A DNA stretch of 64,000 bases from Paracentrotus lividus. Its lineage: Eukaryota; Echinodermata; Echinoidea; Camarodonta; Echinidae. The notes under the pieces were generated by a model. It was given only the letters and a program-made list of their open reading frames with translations. It had not been told where the DNA came from and did not search any database. Location of the stretch: the NCBI GenBank assembly GCA_940671915.1, contig CALNVZ010003426.1:26461424-26525423 (forward strand), given 5' to 3'. Shown here piece by piece: positions 52,826-64,000 of the stretch. The position numbers and the translations under genes were made by a program. Position 1 is the stretch's first letter. Every line of letters starts with the position of its first letter.

Positions 52826-53935
52826 TCAGATATGTAATGATTGATCAACTTGATCAAAAAAGGTCATAAAGTGAAACCATTTCTTTTTGAATTTATTTTC
52901 TCTTAAACTAGATCGATATATATATTTTTCCATGTCATAATAATGTTTTACCGCTAATAGAATTTTATCATATGAAGGTAGTTCTTTTTTTATTTTTGAT
53001 TGAAATATTTCCTTTCGTATGATCATCATAATACAGTTAAGAGCTTTATTATTGCTTCCACAAAAACCAACTAATTTATTTACATTCGTAAATATGATTC
53101 TTTTATGCGTATTCTGAAATATCCAGGACTCAAATTTGGACCAAATCGTGTTGGAAAAGTTACATAAGCAAAATATGTGCATGATAGTTTCATCATTATC
53201 GTTACAAAAGGTACATTTCATATCCGTTACTAATCCAAATTTCAACAGAGAGTCTTTCATATAAAGTATTCTGTTTAAAATCTTAAATTGAAACCATCTT
53301 ATATTTACATCCATGGTTGCATTAAAAGGAATCAGACAAAAGTCACTCCAAAAATCATCTTGAAAACCTAATAAATTTCTCCAACTTGCTAGCGCTTTAC
53401 ATTGTTTTACTTTATTTTTTAAAATGGATCGATAAATATGTGAGCAACCTGATTGTTCTTTCACCACAAGATGTAGGGCTTCTGGAATGATCGGTTCTAT
53501 GGATTTGGAAATTAAACGAGCGTTTACTTCAAAGCCTGACCTAATTGCAGTACAAAGACCATGATACTGAAGAAAATTTGTTTGTATGTCAAACGTACGC
53601 TGAAATTTAAAATAAGACAAAAAGGAACCATCTGCTTTGAGAATGTCATTCACAAAATGTACACCCCTCAAGTTCCACGACCTAAAATAAACCAGTTTGT
53701 TATTAATCTTTATTCGAGGGTTGTCCCATAGAGGTTGACAAGCAACATCGTTAATCAATAGTTCAACTAAATCTGACCAAGCAAGTAGAACTTCTTTCCG
53801 AAATAGATAGCAATTCAGATCTGCCAGTGATCTGTAGTAATGCGAACCCATATACATGTACAATTGAAAATCATGTGTTTGATCCAAGAAAGAATTAAAC
53901 ATATGAAAAGTAAAACTATTGCAAGACTCTTTCAA
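52826..53935 (-). mobile_element. LINE ORF2 C-terminal domain (L1/Tx1-type), open over 369 codons
   Basis: Longest non-repetitive open frame in the window. It is the region after the reverse-transcriptase thumb: aromatic- and leucine-rich helices, N-I-R-W-F-Q-F-K-I-L-N-R-I-L, then a C-T-F-C ... H-I-F-C-L-C motif (C-x2-C-x8-H-x4-C-like, residues about 238-255) and I-W-S-K-F-E-S-W. The C-C-H-C motif is typical of L1/Tx1-type ORF2 C-termini. It ends at a stop at 52826. It is in a different frame from the polymerase part upstream. Confidence 0.85.
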
Positions 53936-54099
53936 AAATCGTCTTATTCATGAAACTTTCAGGGATCTAGCATGCATAAAAATATCAATCATTTTAACCC
54001 CGCCTGTGTCATATAATTGACACATCTGAACTCTACTTATTTTATCAGGCTTGTTATTCCATATAAATGCATAAACAGAACGGTTTATATCTTTCCATA

Positions 54100-55735
54100 A
54101 TTAAATGACTTGGTTCTGGAAGTGATAGAATAAATAATTAAGTTTAGGTATCAGCAAGATTTGACAACAGTTATCCTACCCAAAACGTTAAAGTTCTTTT
54201 AGACCATGAAACTATTTGATGTTTTATTTCTTTTATTTTTTCGTTATAGTTATGATTTACCATTTCCAATAAATTAACAGAAAAATCTATACCCAAGTAT
54301 CTAGAATAACCTTCTGACACCCAGTTTAATCTATGTTCAGATAATAATTGTTTTTTGCAAAATCTAGTTTTTCCTATCCACATTGCATGAGTTTTAGTAA
54401 TATTAACTTTAAGACAGGACATTTTCTAAATCATTTAATATTCCAAGTGCACCCTTTAAATCTTCTCTGAACCATTTAGTGTCAGAATTGTGTCATCTGC
54501 ATACTGTTGCAGTTTACTGTATTTTCCTTGGATATTTAAACCAGTAATATTATCAGAATGTCGAATTAAAATTCCCAATATTTCACTAACAAGTAAATAA
54601 AGTAGGGTGATAACGGATCCCCCTGGCGGCATCCTCTTCCTATATTAAACCTCTTAGTACAGAAGCCATTGACTGTTACACAAGAAGAATATTTTGTATA
54701 GAACAAATGAATCCATCTCTTAAGTGACGGTCCAAACTGAAAAAAGTCAAGAACACTAAATAAAAAACTATGTGATACAGAATCAAAATCTTTTTCAAAA
54801 TCAATCATTAACAGCATGCCTGGTATATCATTAACTTCAGTGTATAATAAAATATCATAAGTAAACGAATATTTTCTCCAATAAAACGGCCTTTTAAAAA
54901 ACCTTTTTGATTCTCGTTAATCAAATAAGGCAATACATGTTTTAACCGATTTGCTATGCAACCAGATGCAATTTTATATATTACATTCAAAAGTGAAATT
55001 GGACGCCAATTTTGCAATAAATGTCTCGGCTTATTTCCTTTGGGAATTAAAGTAATTATTCCAAGGTTTTGCGATTGTGGCAAAGATCCTGAAAAATACG
55101 AGAAATTTAGAGATTTAACAATGAATGTTTTTATATACTTCCAAAAGAAGCGGAAAAATTCAACAGTAAAGCCATCTTGGCCAGGAGATTTGTTATTTTT
55201 CATACTTTTATCATAGCGAATACCTCATTTTCCTCCAAAGGACCTTCCATTATATTTGCCAGTTTAGGGATAATTTTGGAACATTGCAAGGTTTAATGTA
55301 TTTAGATCTACCTCTTCCGTTTCTCTTGCCTCGTAAAGTTTTGAATAAAAATTAAATATTTCATTAATATTTCGTTTTGCCCATCTATCACCTCTCCATT
55401 TTCGGTAGACAATTTCCTTATTTCCTTGTTAACTTTATTCTGTTTTTCTAAATTTAAAAAATATCTCGATGGCTTTTCTCCAAATTCCATCCATTTTATT
55501 CTAGATCTTGTAATAATCCATTGTATATTTTTAAACGTAATGATTCGAGTTGTAATTTTTTGTCATCTATTCTTTTAGAATACTTAACTTATCGTTTGAT
55601 GTAACAACACTTTGTTCCAGAATTTCGATTTTTTTCTTCAAGATTTTTTTCGTCATTTACAGTTTGCTTCTTTTTAAATGAGCTGTAAGATATACATTCA
55701 CCCCTCAGCAACATTATCAATCATATCAATTCTAG
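54100..55735 (-). mobile_element. LINE reverse transcriptase (L1/Tx1-type), frameshifted
   Basis: Catalytic domain of the same LINE. In order: E-F-G-E-K-P-S-R-Y-F-L-N-L-E (55490); S-P-G-Q-D-G-F-T-V-E-F-F (55190); L-I-P-K-G-N-K-P and N-W-R-P-I-S-L-L-N-V-I-Y-K-I; I-N-E-N-Q-K-G-F-L-K-G-R; F-E-K-D-F-D-S-V (54800); G-C-R-Q-G-D-P-L-S-P; Y-A-D-D-T (near 54505, catalytic, intact); and L-G-I-D-F. At least four frames are used, so it is dead. The upstream M-L-L-R-G-E-C-I-S-Y (55720) marks where coding resumes after an insertion. Confidence 0.88.
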
Positions 55736-56935
55736 TTGTAAACTTAAGAGGAAGAGGGCGCTATCACTCCTAACGCAAATCAAACGCTGCCATAGACATT
55801 TTGTATTTTTGCACAGTTTTTTCACTTTGGTTTCTTGATTATGGCGAGCAACTACCTTTCAAAGAAAGATCAACTTGAATAATTACGCTAAAGAGTCTTT
55901 TTTTTTTCCAAAAATTAGGAATAACTTACTGCAAAGGGGAAAAAAGTCCTGTCACTTGTGTCAATTCGAAATTCCTAGCAGATCAAATTCCTGTACAATT
56001 ATGGCCAATTTTTGCTCTCAAATAGCTCTTACGCACATAATTATCTTCCTGGATAACGCATAATTATATAACAGCTTAATGATCAAGCGTTTTTTAAAAG
56101 CTTGAATTCTCACCTTTCCAGAGATGGTAAATTCATTTCGATTGGTTAAGAAAAGTCTTGTCACTTTGAACATTATCACAATAGAATCTTTAACTCGATG
56201 GGTCGATATTTTCCGCATATCACATGCATATCGCATGTGATACGGCGTCTGCAAGAGGTGAAAGATCACTACTTATATCAATAATCGTTTGGAACATCAA
56301 TCCTATGTGAAATAAAGATTCTGATTACAACTTCATCACAATAATGTTATAAAGCTTGCCCAAATGTGTATTTCCTCCATCTGTCTGGAGAATCTAATTA
56401 ACTAACACATGATAAAAGTTCATTAATTTCTTTCATCTCGATGTACGAGTAGATTGCTGAACAGAACGGATAATACCATTCCAGCTGCAGGGAAGTCTTC
56501 TTAATGCTACAGTCAACAGAAACTTACGTATAGTTTACGTCCCGATGCGTTCCAAAAATTATTTTTCTTTTCTGCGGATCCCCACTGATGCCTACCCGTC
56601 ATAGTCTAGCAGTGGAAAATATTGATAATTTCGTTTCATCCAGTAAAACAAAGAAATACATAAAAAATGATAGAAAAGAAGATGAAATAATATTGGACGC
56701 AACCGGACGTATCTATACGTAAGTGTCTGTGTGACTGTAGCATAAGCGAGTTTTTTGTGAGCTAATTTATTATTGCGAAGCCTGTATAGATTTCTAGCTT
56801 GTCAGTCGTATTTCCAACGTCGCTTTCGTTGCGTCTGGCCTCTTAGATAATGGACGCGCCTTTGTTTAATTACGATATAATGCCGCACATTGGTATACGT
56901 TAACTTACATTTATAGAGAGACATTGATCATGGTT
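55736..56935. mobile_element. 1.2-kb insertion splitting the LINE
   Basis: LINE coding sequence stops near 56940 (V-N-D-Q-L-F-F) and resumes near 55735 a few residues further along the protein. The sequence between has no coding signature. It contains a 10-bp hairpin TATCACATGC/GCATGTGATA at 56218-56242. The ends TCAATCATATCAATTC and ACATTGATCATGG show only partial inverse similarity, so the element type is unknown. Confidence 0.55.
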
Positions 56936-56939
56936 TTCG

Positions 56940-57854
56940 AAAAAATAACTGGTCATTGACAGAAAATTCACAATTCCCAACAACCGTATCATTTTCATCA
57001 AACACTACCTCGTATTTAGCATAACGAATAATTGTTTTCTTTATAGTTTTTATAATTTTTGAACACAAATTGTTCATCTTGTAATAGTGAATTATTAAAT
57101 TTCCATATTCCAGGACCCCGTTTATTATTATTTAGATTTAGAATGAGACTAATCAATGAGTGATCAGTCCTGTAGCCAGATAAAATTTCAGATTTATGAA
57201 CGAGTGACGTTTCTGAAGATATAAGAAAAAAATCTAACCTCCCTGCTTAAAGGGGTTCGGCTGACGCCACGTAAAATATTTCTTTCCAGGATACCTGATT
57301 CTCCATGGATCACATAAGTCTAAATTATTCTTCATAAGATTAACCTGATGACTTGCCCGAGGGTTATTAACATGTAAATAATTATGGGTATCAAGGGCTT
57401 GATTTTGGACTAAATTCCAGTCACCACAAATAATAACATGCGGATTTTCAAAATCTATTATAATGCGTTGCAAATCAATATAGAACTCCGGGCTATCTGT
57501 ATTCGGGCCATATAAAGATACTAGTGTAATTTCATATTCATACAATTTCAAATCCAAAGCTATTACATTTCCATTTTTGTCTGTTCTACTTTGGTTAATC
57601 GTTACAGGAAGGGAATCTTTGAATAAAAGTGCTACACCTCTGGAGTTTGATGTATGATAATAGAAAAAACATTTTCCTCCCCAAGCTCGACTTATTTCTG
57701 TTTCCATGACAGGGGTGAAGTGAGTATCTTGAATACAACATACATTATAGTGTTTAGATTTAAGATATAGTAAGACATCTTCCCTCTTCTTTTCATTGGC
57801 CAGGCCGTGACAATTCATTGAAATAAAAGTAATATCCCCCTGCATCAGACACAA
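56940..57854 (-). mobile_element. LINE ORF2 N-terminal endonuclease (APE-type)
   Basis: From a methionine at 57854: I-T-F-I-S-M-N-C-H-G-L, then C-C-I-Q-D-T-H-F-T, then G-V-A-L-L-F, L-V-S-L-Y-G-P-N, I-I-C-G-D-W-N-L-V and F-T-W-R-Q. These are the conserved N, E-equivalent (here D in Q-D-T-H), Y-G-P-N and G-D-W-N blocks. After 57234 the frame slips and reads S-G-Y-R-T-D-H-S-L-I near 57160, the catalytic S-D-H-like end. The usual Q-E-T-H glutamate is aspartate here. The domain is about 300 residues, the normal size. Confidence 0.85.
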
Positions 57855-58261
57855 AATCTACGCGGAAAAAAGACTGCGAACAACCTGTGGAAGATTTTTT
57901 CATTATACAAAGAAGCACAAAAAACGAAACACAACACCTAAACACAAAGGTTGGCTCGCACTGCGAGCCCGAATAACGACACGTCCGACAAACCTCGGAC
58001 AAGAGCATCTGGGCCAAAAGAAATTATACAAATCCTCAAAGAACCCCCGAGTTACGAGTGCATTACAATACAATCATGTATCTGGTGTTGTGCAGCAAAA
58101 CCTAATAATCAAACCAACTAGTTATAAGACTCTTTAAATTTTTATTTTTATTTTTTATTTATTTATTTTTTTTTGGTGTCCAGCCTAAATGAAGCATAAT
58201 TATTCAACCTATACCTATTATAAAAGTACATTGGTAGCCTTATACCTCACATGCAGTAATA
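57855..58261. other. Probable LINE 5' flank; no gene
   Basis: A 74-codon minus frame (58017-57793) overlaps the start of the endonuclease in another frame and has no signature. T-rich run at 58140-58172. Confidence 0.4.
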
Positions 58262-58997
58262 GGGAGCTTTCGCTGACTACGGGGACGCTAATCTAGAACT
58301 GTTAGCAAAAAGAGGGCACTATTTTCAAAATGCCTGCAACCCTCGTTTTCTATCTTCTTCAATAACTTTGAATAAAAGTATCCAATGGTAACCGCACATG
58401 TTCCCTTTGGCTTGTGAGACATTGTAACGTCTTATTGTTGCAATAAGAATTCAATCCAAAGGCTGCTTTACTGGGGATACCTAGTTCTTTCTTTTTTTTC
58501 ATACAAGGTTTTATTGTGACAAATGCATCTATGCGTATAACAGCTGACCTAAAACATTGCTGATATGAAAAGAAAATAACCTACCGCCAGCCTTTATGAT
58601 TAGTCAAATCAAAGTATGCTTCTTTTTATGTTTTAGCAAAGGGGGAAATGCATGTATACATTCCTATCAAAGCGCTCGCTATTATAACTGACTACGTTCT
58701 CAGCTGAGAACCTAGATACGTTCTACGTTTCGGGAGAACGTACATTCCCCAAAATAGCGTTGTAGATTTTTGACAACGGGGAGCTATCTCTTGTAGCTAG
58801 GGGAAACCTCGTTTGTGCACCACGAAAACGTGTTATTTAAATGCTTGCCAGCCGTTTCTAGCAAATACCAGTTTTACACACTCTTTTTCCTGTACTAACA
58901 GTATGCAGGAGTTTGGGGTTTGAGCTATTTTGAAAATAAAGTCATCCATAACGCTAACGTTCTAGATTAGCGTCCCCGTAGTCCAGCGAAAGCTCCC
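58262..58997. mobile_element. 736-bp MITE with ~46-bp inverted repeats, TAATA duplication
   Basis: Left end GGGAGCTTTCGCTGACTACG, then GGGACGCTAATCTAGAAC. The right end is its inverse with one extra base (GTCCAGCGAAAGCTCCC). TAATA flanks both ends (58257-58261; 58998-59002). The interior has no protein signature. Superfamily not assigned. Confidence 0.85.
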
Positions 58998-59002
58998 TAA
59001 TA

Positions 59003-59895
59003 ATGAATCCTCAACGGGAATATATTTCCATTACGAAATATATATTAAAAAAAAAAGAAAGAAACTTCCTGATTGCTCTTAATTTCTCTACCTGTCTATC
59101 TTTATAATAATGAACACGAACAATGGAAACAATTTCTAAAGACTCTTGAATTTTGTCTTCACATACAAGCCTGGTAAAATAATGTTAACCCCAAAGTAAC
59201 CATTTGTGAATAGAAAGAAAATACCAAAGCGATATAACGAATCGCGTAATAAACTTCTGTTTTCTCATCTAAAATGAATTATGAAGCAACACACATAGCT
59301 CAAAAAAAAAAAAAAATCACTCGTATGAGAAGTAGGCCCTACTTCCCGGGGACCACCTCCATGGAAAAAACGGACACCACGCTCTTCATACACCAAATTG
59401 AAAAAATATACTTATATGAAGAGATATCATATTAATACCTAGATATTCGGTTCGATAGACTAAACAAATTCAATTAGATTTGGAATTACCGAAAATTATC
59501 AGATTATAGTTTCTATCATGCGATGAACCGTGAAGGTATTTTAAACCAAGTATTTTAACATTTTTCTTTTATATCATCGAAGTGGCAGATTTTTCATTTT
59601 TCATAATTCATGAGAATCTATTGCGATAGTTTCATTGGTTTAAAAAATATGAACCAATACAGATTCTCACAAAGCTTGAAATTGTCTCCATGACGGGAGT
59701 TTCACTTTAAATGGAAACATGCCCACGACTATGTACTGAACATAATAAACAGTTTGTGCATCCATGAATAATTTCCTTTTACAAAGTTATTCATAGACTT
59801 TACAGCCAGAGATATTCGGTAAATACTACACCAAAATAAAACTCCCTCATATTACATAATGAAAGCATTCTTTTTGCAATTGTAGAAACAAGAAA

Positions 59896-59966
<71 letters not shown>

Positions 59967-61268
59967 AAAAAGTGATGGTTGGTAATCCACGCTTTAAGTA
60001 CATGCACATGTACATGTGTTACATAACCTCAAATTCCCACTCTTCAAAACAAGTCAGGTATTTTATCAAATAATGCGAGAACTTGAAGCCAAAATCCAAT
60101 TCTATAGACATCACTGTCCTTTGTAGCAATTATAGTGAAAAAGAAATCAAAATGCAAACAAAATACTCCAACATTAATGATCCTTTTTCCTAAAAATATG
60201 CAGCGTCACTGCTTTAAAGTGATTCAGTTTACTGCTTGTTCTTTAACAACGTACAGGAATCATGGGAACGAGGTGCTTAAAATTACTCCTATTGAACATG
60301 TGCACATTGAAAGCGTATATCAAAAAGAGGTTTTCAACAGAGCTTGGAAATGACTGCATGAATGTTTAACAAAAGAAACTTTTTTAGTTCTATTTGGATG
60401 AAACACATTCATACGACCAGGCCCGTACTCAACACTTTTCTCATGAATAATTTCTTTTCTACACGTTGTAACACTCTTGAACCTAATAACAAGTTTCATT
60501 CCATGCAATCTGTATAAATATCCATGATGTTTCTTACTCTAATATCAATGTTTGTTTATACATGTAGTTAAAAAAAAAAAAAAACTAAGGATGAAAACTA
60601 AAGTTTTTCATTGTATTAAAAATATGCAAATGAAAAACAATTATTTTCCGCAATCTTTTGACTGCGTGTATGAACAAGTTTTATAGCAACTGCAGTTTCA
60701 CCTTAAATGAATAAAAACATTTCAGACATCATGCGCACATTAAGAAGTTTGATTACAATTCTATAATCAAGATTACATTGATGACATAATCTCTCCACAG
60801 TCTCTCAGTCTCTGTAAATAAAATTCTTGGAAAAATTATAGGCTCAACAGTTATTGTTTCATTCTTATCGCGATTCTTATCTCAATCTAAATATCAATTT
60901 CATAGCACAAATCTGTCTCTTATCTGTCTTATCAGTCTTTTCATGAAGTGTATCTCTTATCAATATCATATCTCAAATCTGCTATTCTTTATTTGTCTTC
61001 TCTTTCTTCTCTTCTCTGTGTACGCCTGTATGCTTATAGCTTTATTAAATTGTTTATTGACTTAATCTGTTGAACTGTAGTTACTCAGTCATCTTTCTGA
61101 GAATAGGAAAAAATTGAATGTCGTCGTTGCGATTTTTCTCCTTGCTCAAATGACACACATTCTTCAACAATTAGGTTGTGTTACTTGATCTTGTAGACAA
61201 TTAATTCCGGTATCTTCTAATGAAATTATGCATATATTATCAACAGATATCCTCACCTACTACTACTA
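59003..61268. other. No gene recognised; long poly-A at 59897-59960
   Basis: AT-rich. The 60-plus-base A run is almost uninterrupted. A pyrimidine-rich area at 60840-61015 has repeated TCTTATCT words. Small open frames near 60135-60510 have no family signature. Confidence 0.5.
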
Positions 61269-61652
61269 CTAGGCCTTCTTCCACCCGGACGTTGTACCCT
61301 TCTCTCTCTTTTCCAAGACTACCTGAACTCCAACTACACGAACTCTTGTTGATTGATTTTCCTGCTTCCTCAGTACGTAAGCCTGTTGTTCGAGCTCGGC
61401 GCGACGCCTCTTCAGGGCTGGGGGTAGATCAATAAGGATCCTAAATGAAAGTCGGGATTGGTGCCCAGTATCACGGTGCTCTCTCGCAGCTACAATAAGC
61501 TCACGTTGCTTCTGTTGATAATGCCTAAGAACCTGGTCTCGGTCATACATCGTAGCGAATCGTACAATCAACGGATCGGGTCCTCTGTCCTCAGAAAATA
61601 TGGATCCCTTTTTGATGGAGTGGTTCTTTTGCTGCTTTTCATAGTATTTCAA
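61269..61652 (-). mobile_element. L1/Tx1-type LINE ORF1 fragment
   Basis: Minus frame with D-P-L-I-V-R-F-A-T, D-R-D-Q-V-L-R-H-Y, I-L-I-D-L-P-P-A-L-K-R-R-R-A-E-L and R-V-R-V-V-G-V-Q-V. This fits the RRM end and C-terminal nucleic-acid-binding domain of L1-type ORF1 proteins. It lies 3.4 kb upstream, on the same strand, of the ORF2 at 57854. It could be the ORF1 of the same copy separated by insertions (including the MITE at 58262) or an independent relic. The N-terminal coiled coil is missing. Confidence 0.65.
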
Positions 61653-62339
61653 AGAATTTCGTTCAGTTAAAATCCATGGATCGAAAGGATTGGCAATTTT
61701 TCCTCTCAGCTCTCAAAAACACCGCCCGAAGTCATCGTGTCGTGACGTCATTCTTCTGTCGTGATATCTAATTAATATTTTTTCACATTTCAGATTTTTG
61801 AAACAAATAAAGCCTTTGAAATTCGCAGAATATTATTATTACTTATTTTTACAATCACTTTGCATTGCTAAACAGTAAAAATGTGTACATAAAAACAATT
61901 AAAATTGAATTATTTTAGATGATTACCCAAAGCACACTCATGTGGGGAAAATGTAATTTCGTATTTAAGAGCATAAAGCGCCCCAATTTTGGTAACCTTA
62001 CCTATTTCAAATAGGGGAATGAATAATAAATGAATCATCAAAAACATATTTGTATCAGTCTCCATCATAAAATTGTGATTTTGGAGAGTTAATAGGATTT
62101 AATTCAGATTGTGTGCATTTTCCATTTATTTATTTATGTAACTGCAAATACCTTTGAGAAATTCCAGTTATACCAAGTTGCTCTGTTCTCAGTCCAAAGT
62201 ATGAAAAATTAATCTTTCTGAATGAGCAAACCATTCGAGAGCAAATCGCAAACCGATATGTCTGCCTTATAGTGATGCGAAGGCGGTACCGCACATTTTT
62301 CTTTTCTTTTTCTTTATTTTTTTTATTTCCTTTGCTAAG
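61653..62339. other. No gene recognised
   Basis: AT-rich; no signature. Confidence 0.5.
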
Positions 62340-63110
62340 TGACGATCACACCTTTTTTTTTTAATGCAAAACTAAATTGCGAGCGCAAAGCATGAGCTGA
62401 AAATTTAATATTGCATTAGTTTTTTTGAAGTAAGGAATCAGTACATTAACTTTTGCGAGATTTGCGAGCGCGAAGCGCGATTCGAAAAATTTGGCTTCTA
62501 ATAACTTGAAGGTATTTTGTCCAAGACACAATTTGACGTCAGGAATCAGTCTTTCTGAAATAAATTTGCGAGAGTGAACGCGAGCTGAAAATGTTGTCTT
62601 GCAATGATGCCAAGGCCGAATATTTTACATACATTTCCCCTAAAATGTCTTTTTTTGTTTAATTTCTTTTACTTGGTAACGATCACCTCCATTTTAAGAA
62701 AATTAATTGCCAGCGTGAAGCGCGAGCAGATTAATTTACTTAGCATTATCTATTTGTGACGCCAGGGGCCAGTCATAGGCCTTTTTGAGGAAACTTTGTG
62801 AGCCGAAAAATTTGGCTTATAATATCTCAAAGGCCGTATATTTTATACGCACATTTTCCCTCTTACATCTTTAAAAAAAAAATAATTTACTAACTATAGA
62901 TCACCTCCACTATAAAAAAATGAATTGCGAAGGCGAAGCGCGAGCAGAAAAAATTACACAACTTTACTTGTATCTATTATAGGTATCAGTTGATTTGCGT
63001 GTTCGGGAGAATGTTACGAGCGCGAAGCACGAGCCCAGAAATCTGGCTTATAATGATCTGAAGGTAGTGTATTTTAAACGCATTTTGCCTCTTCTTCCCG
63101 TTCTTCTTCT
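62340..63110 (+). repeat. Tandem-like cluster of GCGAAGCGCGAGC modules (six)
   Basis: Module starts lie near 62378, 62464, 62566, 62708, 62928 and 63016. Each is followed by GAAAATTTG-like, CTTATAATGA, GAAGGTA-GTATTTT and ACATTTTNCCTCTT landmarks. Units differ in length (85-220 bp). GATCACCTCC occurs between several. Confidence 0.75.
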
Positions 63111-63306
63111 TTTCTTTCTTTTCTTTTTTTCCTCTTAGAAAATATAAAAATTTCTGGCAAAAAAGTGAGGGGGCCCGCCCCCTGGCCTCCGTCTCCACCA
63201 CCCATGGGACATTAAATCCAAGAAAGGAATCCACCGTTATGTTAATAATTTGATTTATCACTTATCTGATGCCATGGCTGTCCAGAAATGGAAAAAATCT
63301 GTTCTA

Positions 63307-63389
63307 CCCCCGTCACACTGAGCTCGTTCCTACTACGTCCTTGCAAATTTTGCCGAACGGGCATAGTCTGTGTGTAAACTGAGTGGACG
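63307..63389. mobile_element. Isolated end of a CGTTC-word element
   Basis: Starts CCCCGTCACACTGAGCTCGT and follows the inverse of 16750-16835 for about 83 bp to CTGAGTGGACG, then stops. A solo terminus or an abortive copy. Confidence 0.75.
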
Positions 63390-64000
63390 AAGAGAGAGAT
63401 TACAAACATCTCACGGATATCTGAATCCCTTCTCGCATTCTGAATTTACGCTGTATTTTATCCGTCCGAAGTTGCTGAAAATGTACAAAGATTCACAATA
63501 TGATGATGAATACCAATATAAAAATATTTATAAACATGTCATGGAAGAAATGTTATAGAAAACAATCACAGAGTTAAAACTTGGCTGCCTGGGAGAGCAA
63601 ACTACCTGGATGATAGCTTTGCAGTCTGTCTGTGATTCAGTTACATGAGTTCTTACAAAAGAAAATAATTTTGCAGGGCCGGACTAGGTACGTAGTTGAA
63701 TAAATTGAATTATCCCGCTGGTTTTTCGCGCTGGTAAAACAAACGCATTGGTCTTTAGCTATCGATCTCCAGCACTAAGATGTTAATATTGTTGACCCCT
63801 TAATGTGAACGTACCCCTTAATGTGAACTTGGTGTTGGAGCTTGTTTCTAGCAGAATTTAAGCTCTTAACACTAAACCCAACCTCTAACACTGAAATTAC
63901 ACACTGTGTAATGGTCAGGCACAAGTACATGCAACTGCCTTATGGACAAAATTCATCAAAGATTAAGTTGTGCTTTTCTGTGAATACCCATTCTTTTAAA
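63390..64000. other. No gene; small TACCCCTTAATGTGAAC duplication
   Basis: A 17-bp word CCCCTTAATGTGAAC is repeated in tandem at 63797-63830. AACACT/GGTGTT words follow to 63905. No coding signature. Confidence 0.45.

Overview
This window is AT-rich, transposon-packed eukaryotic DNA, most likely from a marine invertebrate deuterostome, with a sea urchin or other echinoderm as best guess. The reasons are: split sushi-domain exons with normal splice signals; no bacterial-style gene packing; relics of several non-LTR retrotransposon clades; many MITE-like elements; dispersed modules built on GCGAAGCGCGAGC; and foldback elements with roughly 15-bp repeat arrays that resemble the TU elements described from sea urchins. 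The species call is inference. A 103-base run of N (12946-13048) is an assembly gap.

Layout. 0.4-3.7 kb holds two diverged direct copies of a 1.55-kb block with minus-strand exons for sushi (CCP) domains. The right copy is intact and phase-consistent; the left copy is full of small indels. 4-10 kb has only degenerate tandem repeats. 10.5-12.1 kb has a LINE 3' end and a 1.4-kb foldback element. 14.4-15.1 kb is a LINE relic. 15.2-17.9 kb is a nest of 'CGTTC-word' MITEs with a 264-bp MITE inside. 19.2-23.3 kb is a three-level nest: a TA-inserted GGGGAGAC element carries a 2.6-kb element made of two inverted satellite arrays, and an uninserted paralogue of the host element lies at 33.6-34.6 kb. 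25.6-30.1 kb has repeat modules, a second CGTTC element, a LINE fragment, a decayed multi-copy protein gene and a SINE. 31.5-36.4 kb has an AAT microsatellite, a TU-like foldback element, a GGGGAGAC element and a decayed CR1/L2-type LINE. 38.2-45.0 kb is dominated by word-repeat structures (ACGAACCGTCC, GTCACGTGTGTGAC, GGACAATTACCCCC). 45.4-46.7 kb is a frameshifted gag/ORF1-like gene running into a LINE 3' end. 48.5-51.1 kb has a tRNA-related element, a MITE with a verifiable TTA target duplication and another GGGGAGAC element. 52.5-57.9 kb is a damaged L1/Tx1-type LINE on the minus strand with a 1.2-kb insertion. 58.3-59.0 kb is a 736-bp MITE; 61.3-61.7 kb is an L1-type ORF1 relic; the right end has more GCGAAGCGCGAGC modules.

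The only host coding sequence I can support is the sushi exon set. Everything else recognisably coding is transposon-derived and broken. The most striking theme is that many unrelated-looking non-autonomous elements each carry a private 10-16-bp word, repeated many times and usually in inverted blocks near the two ends.
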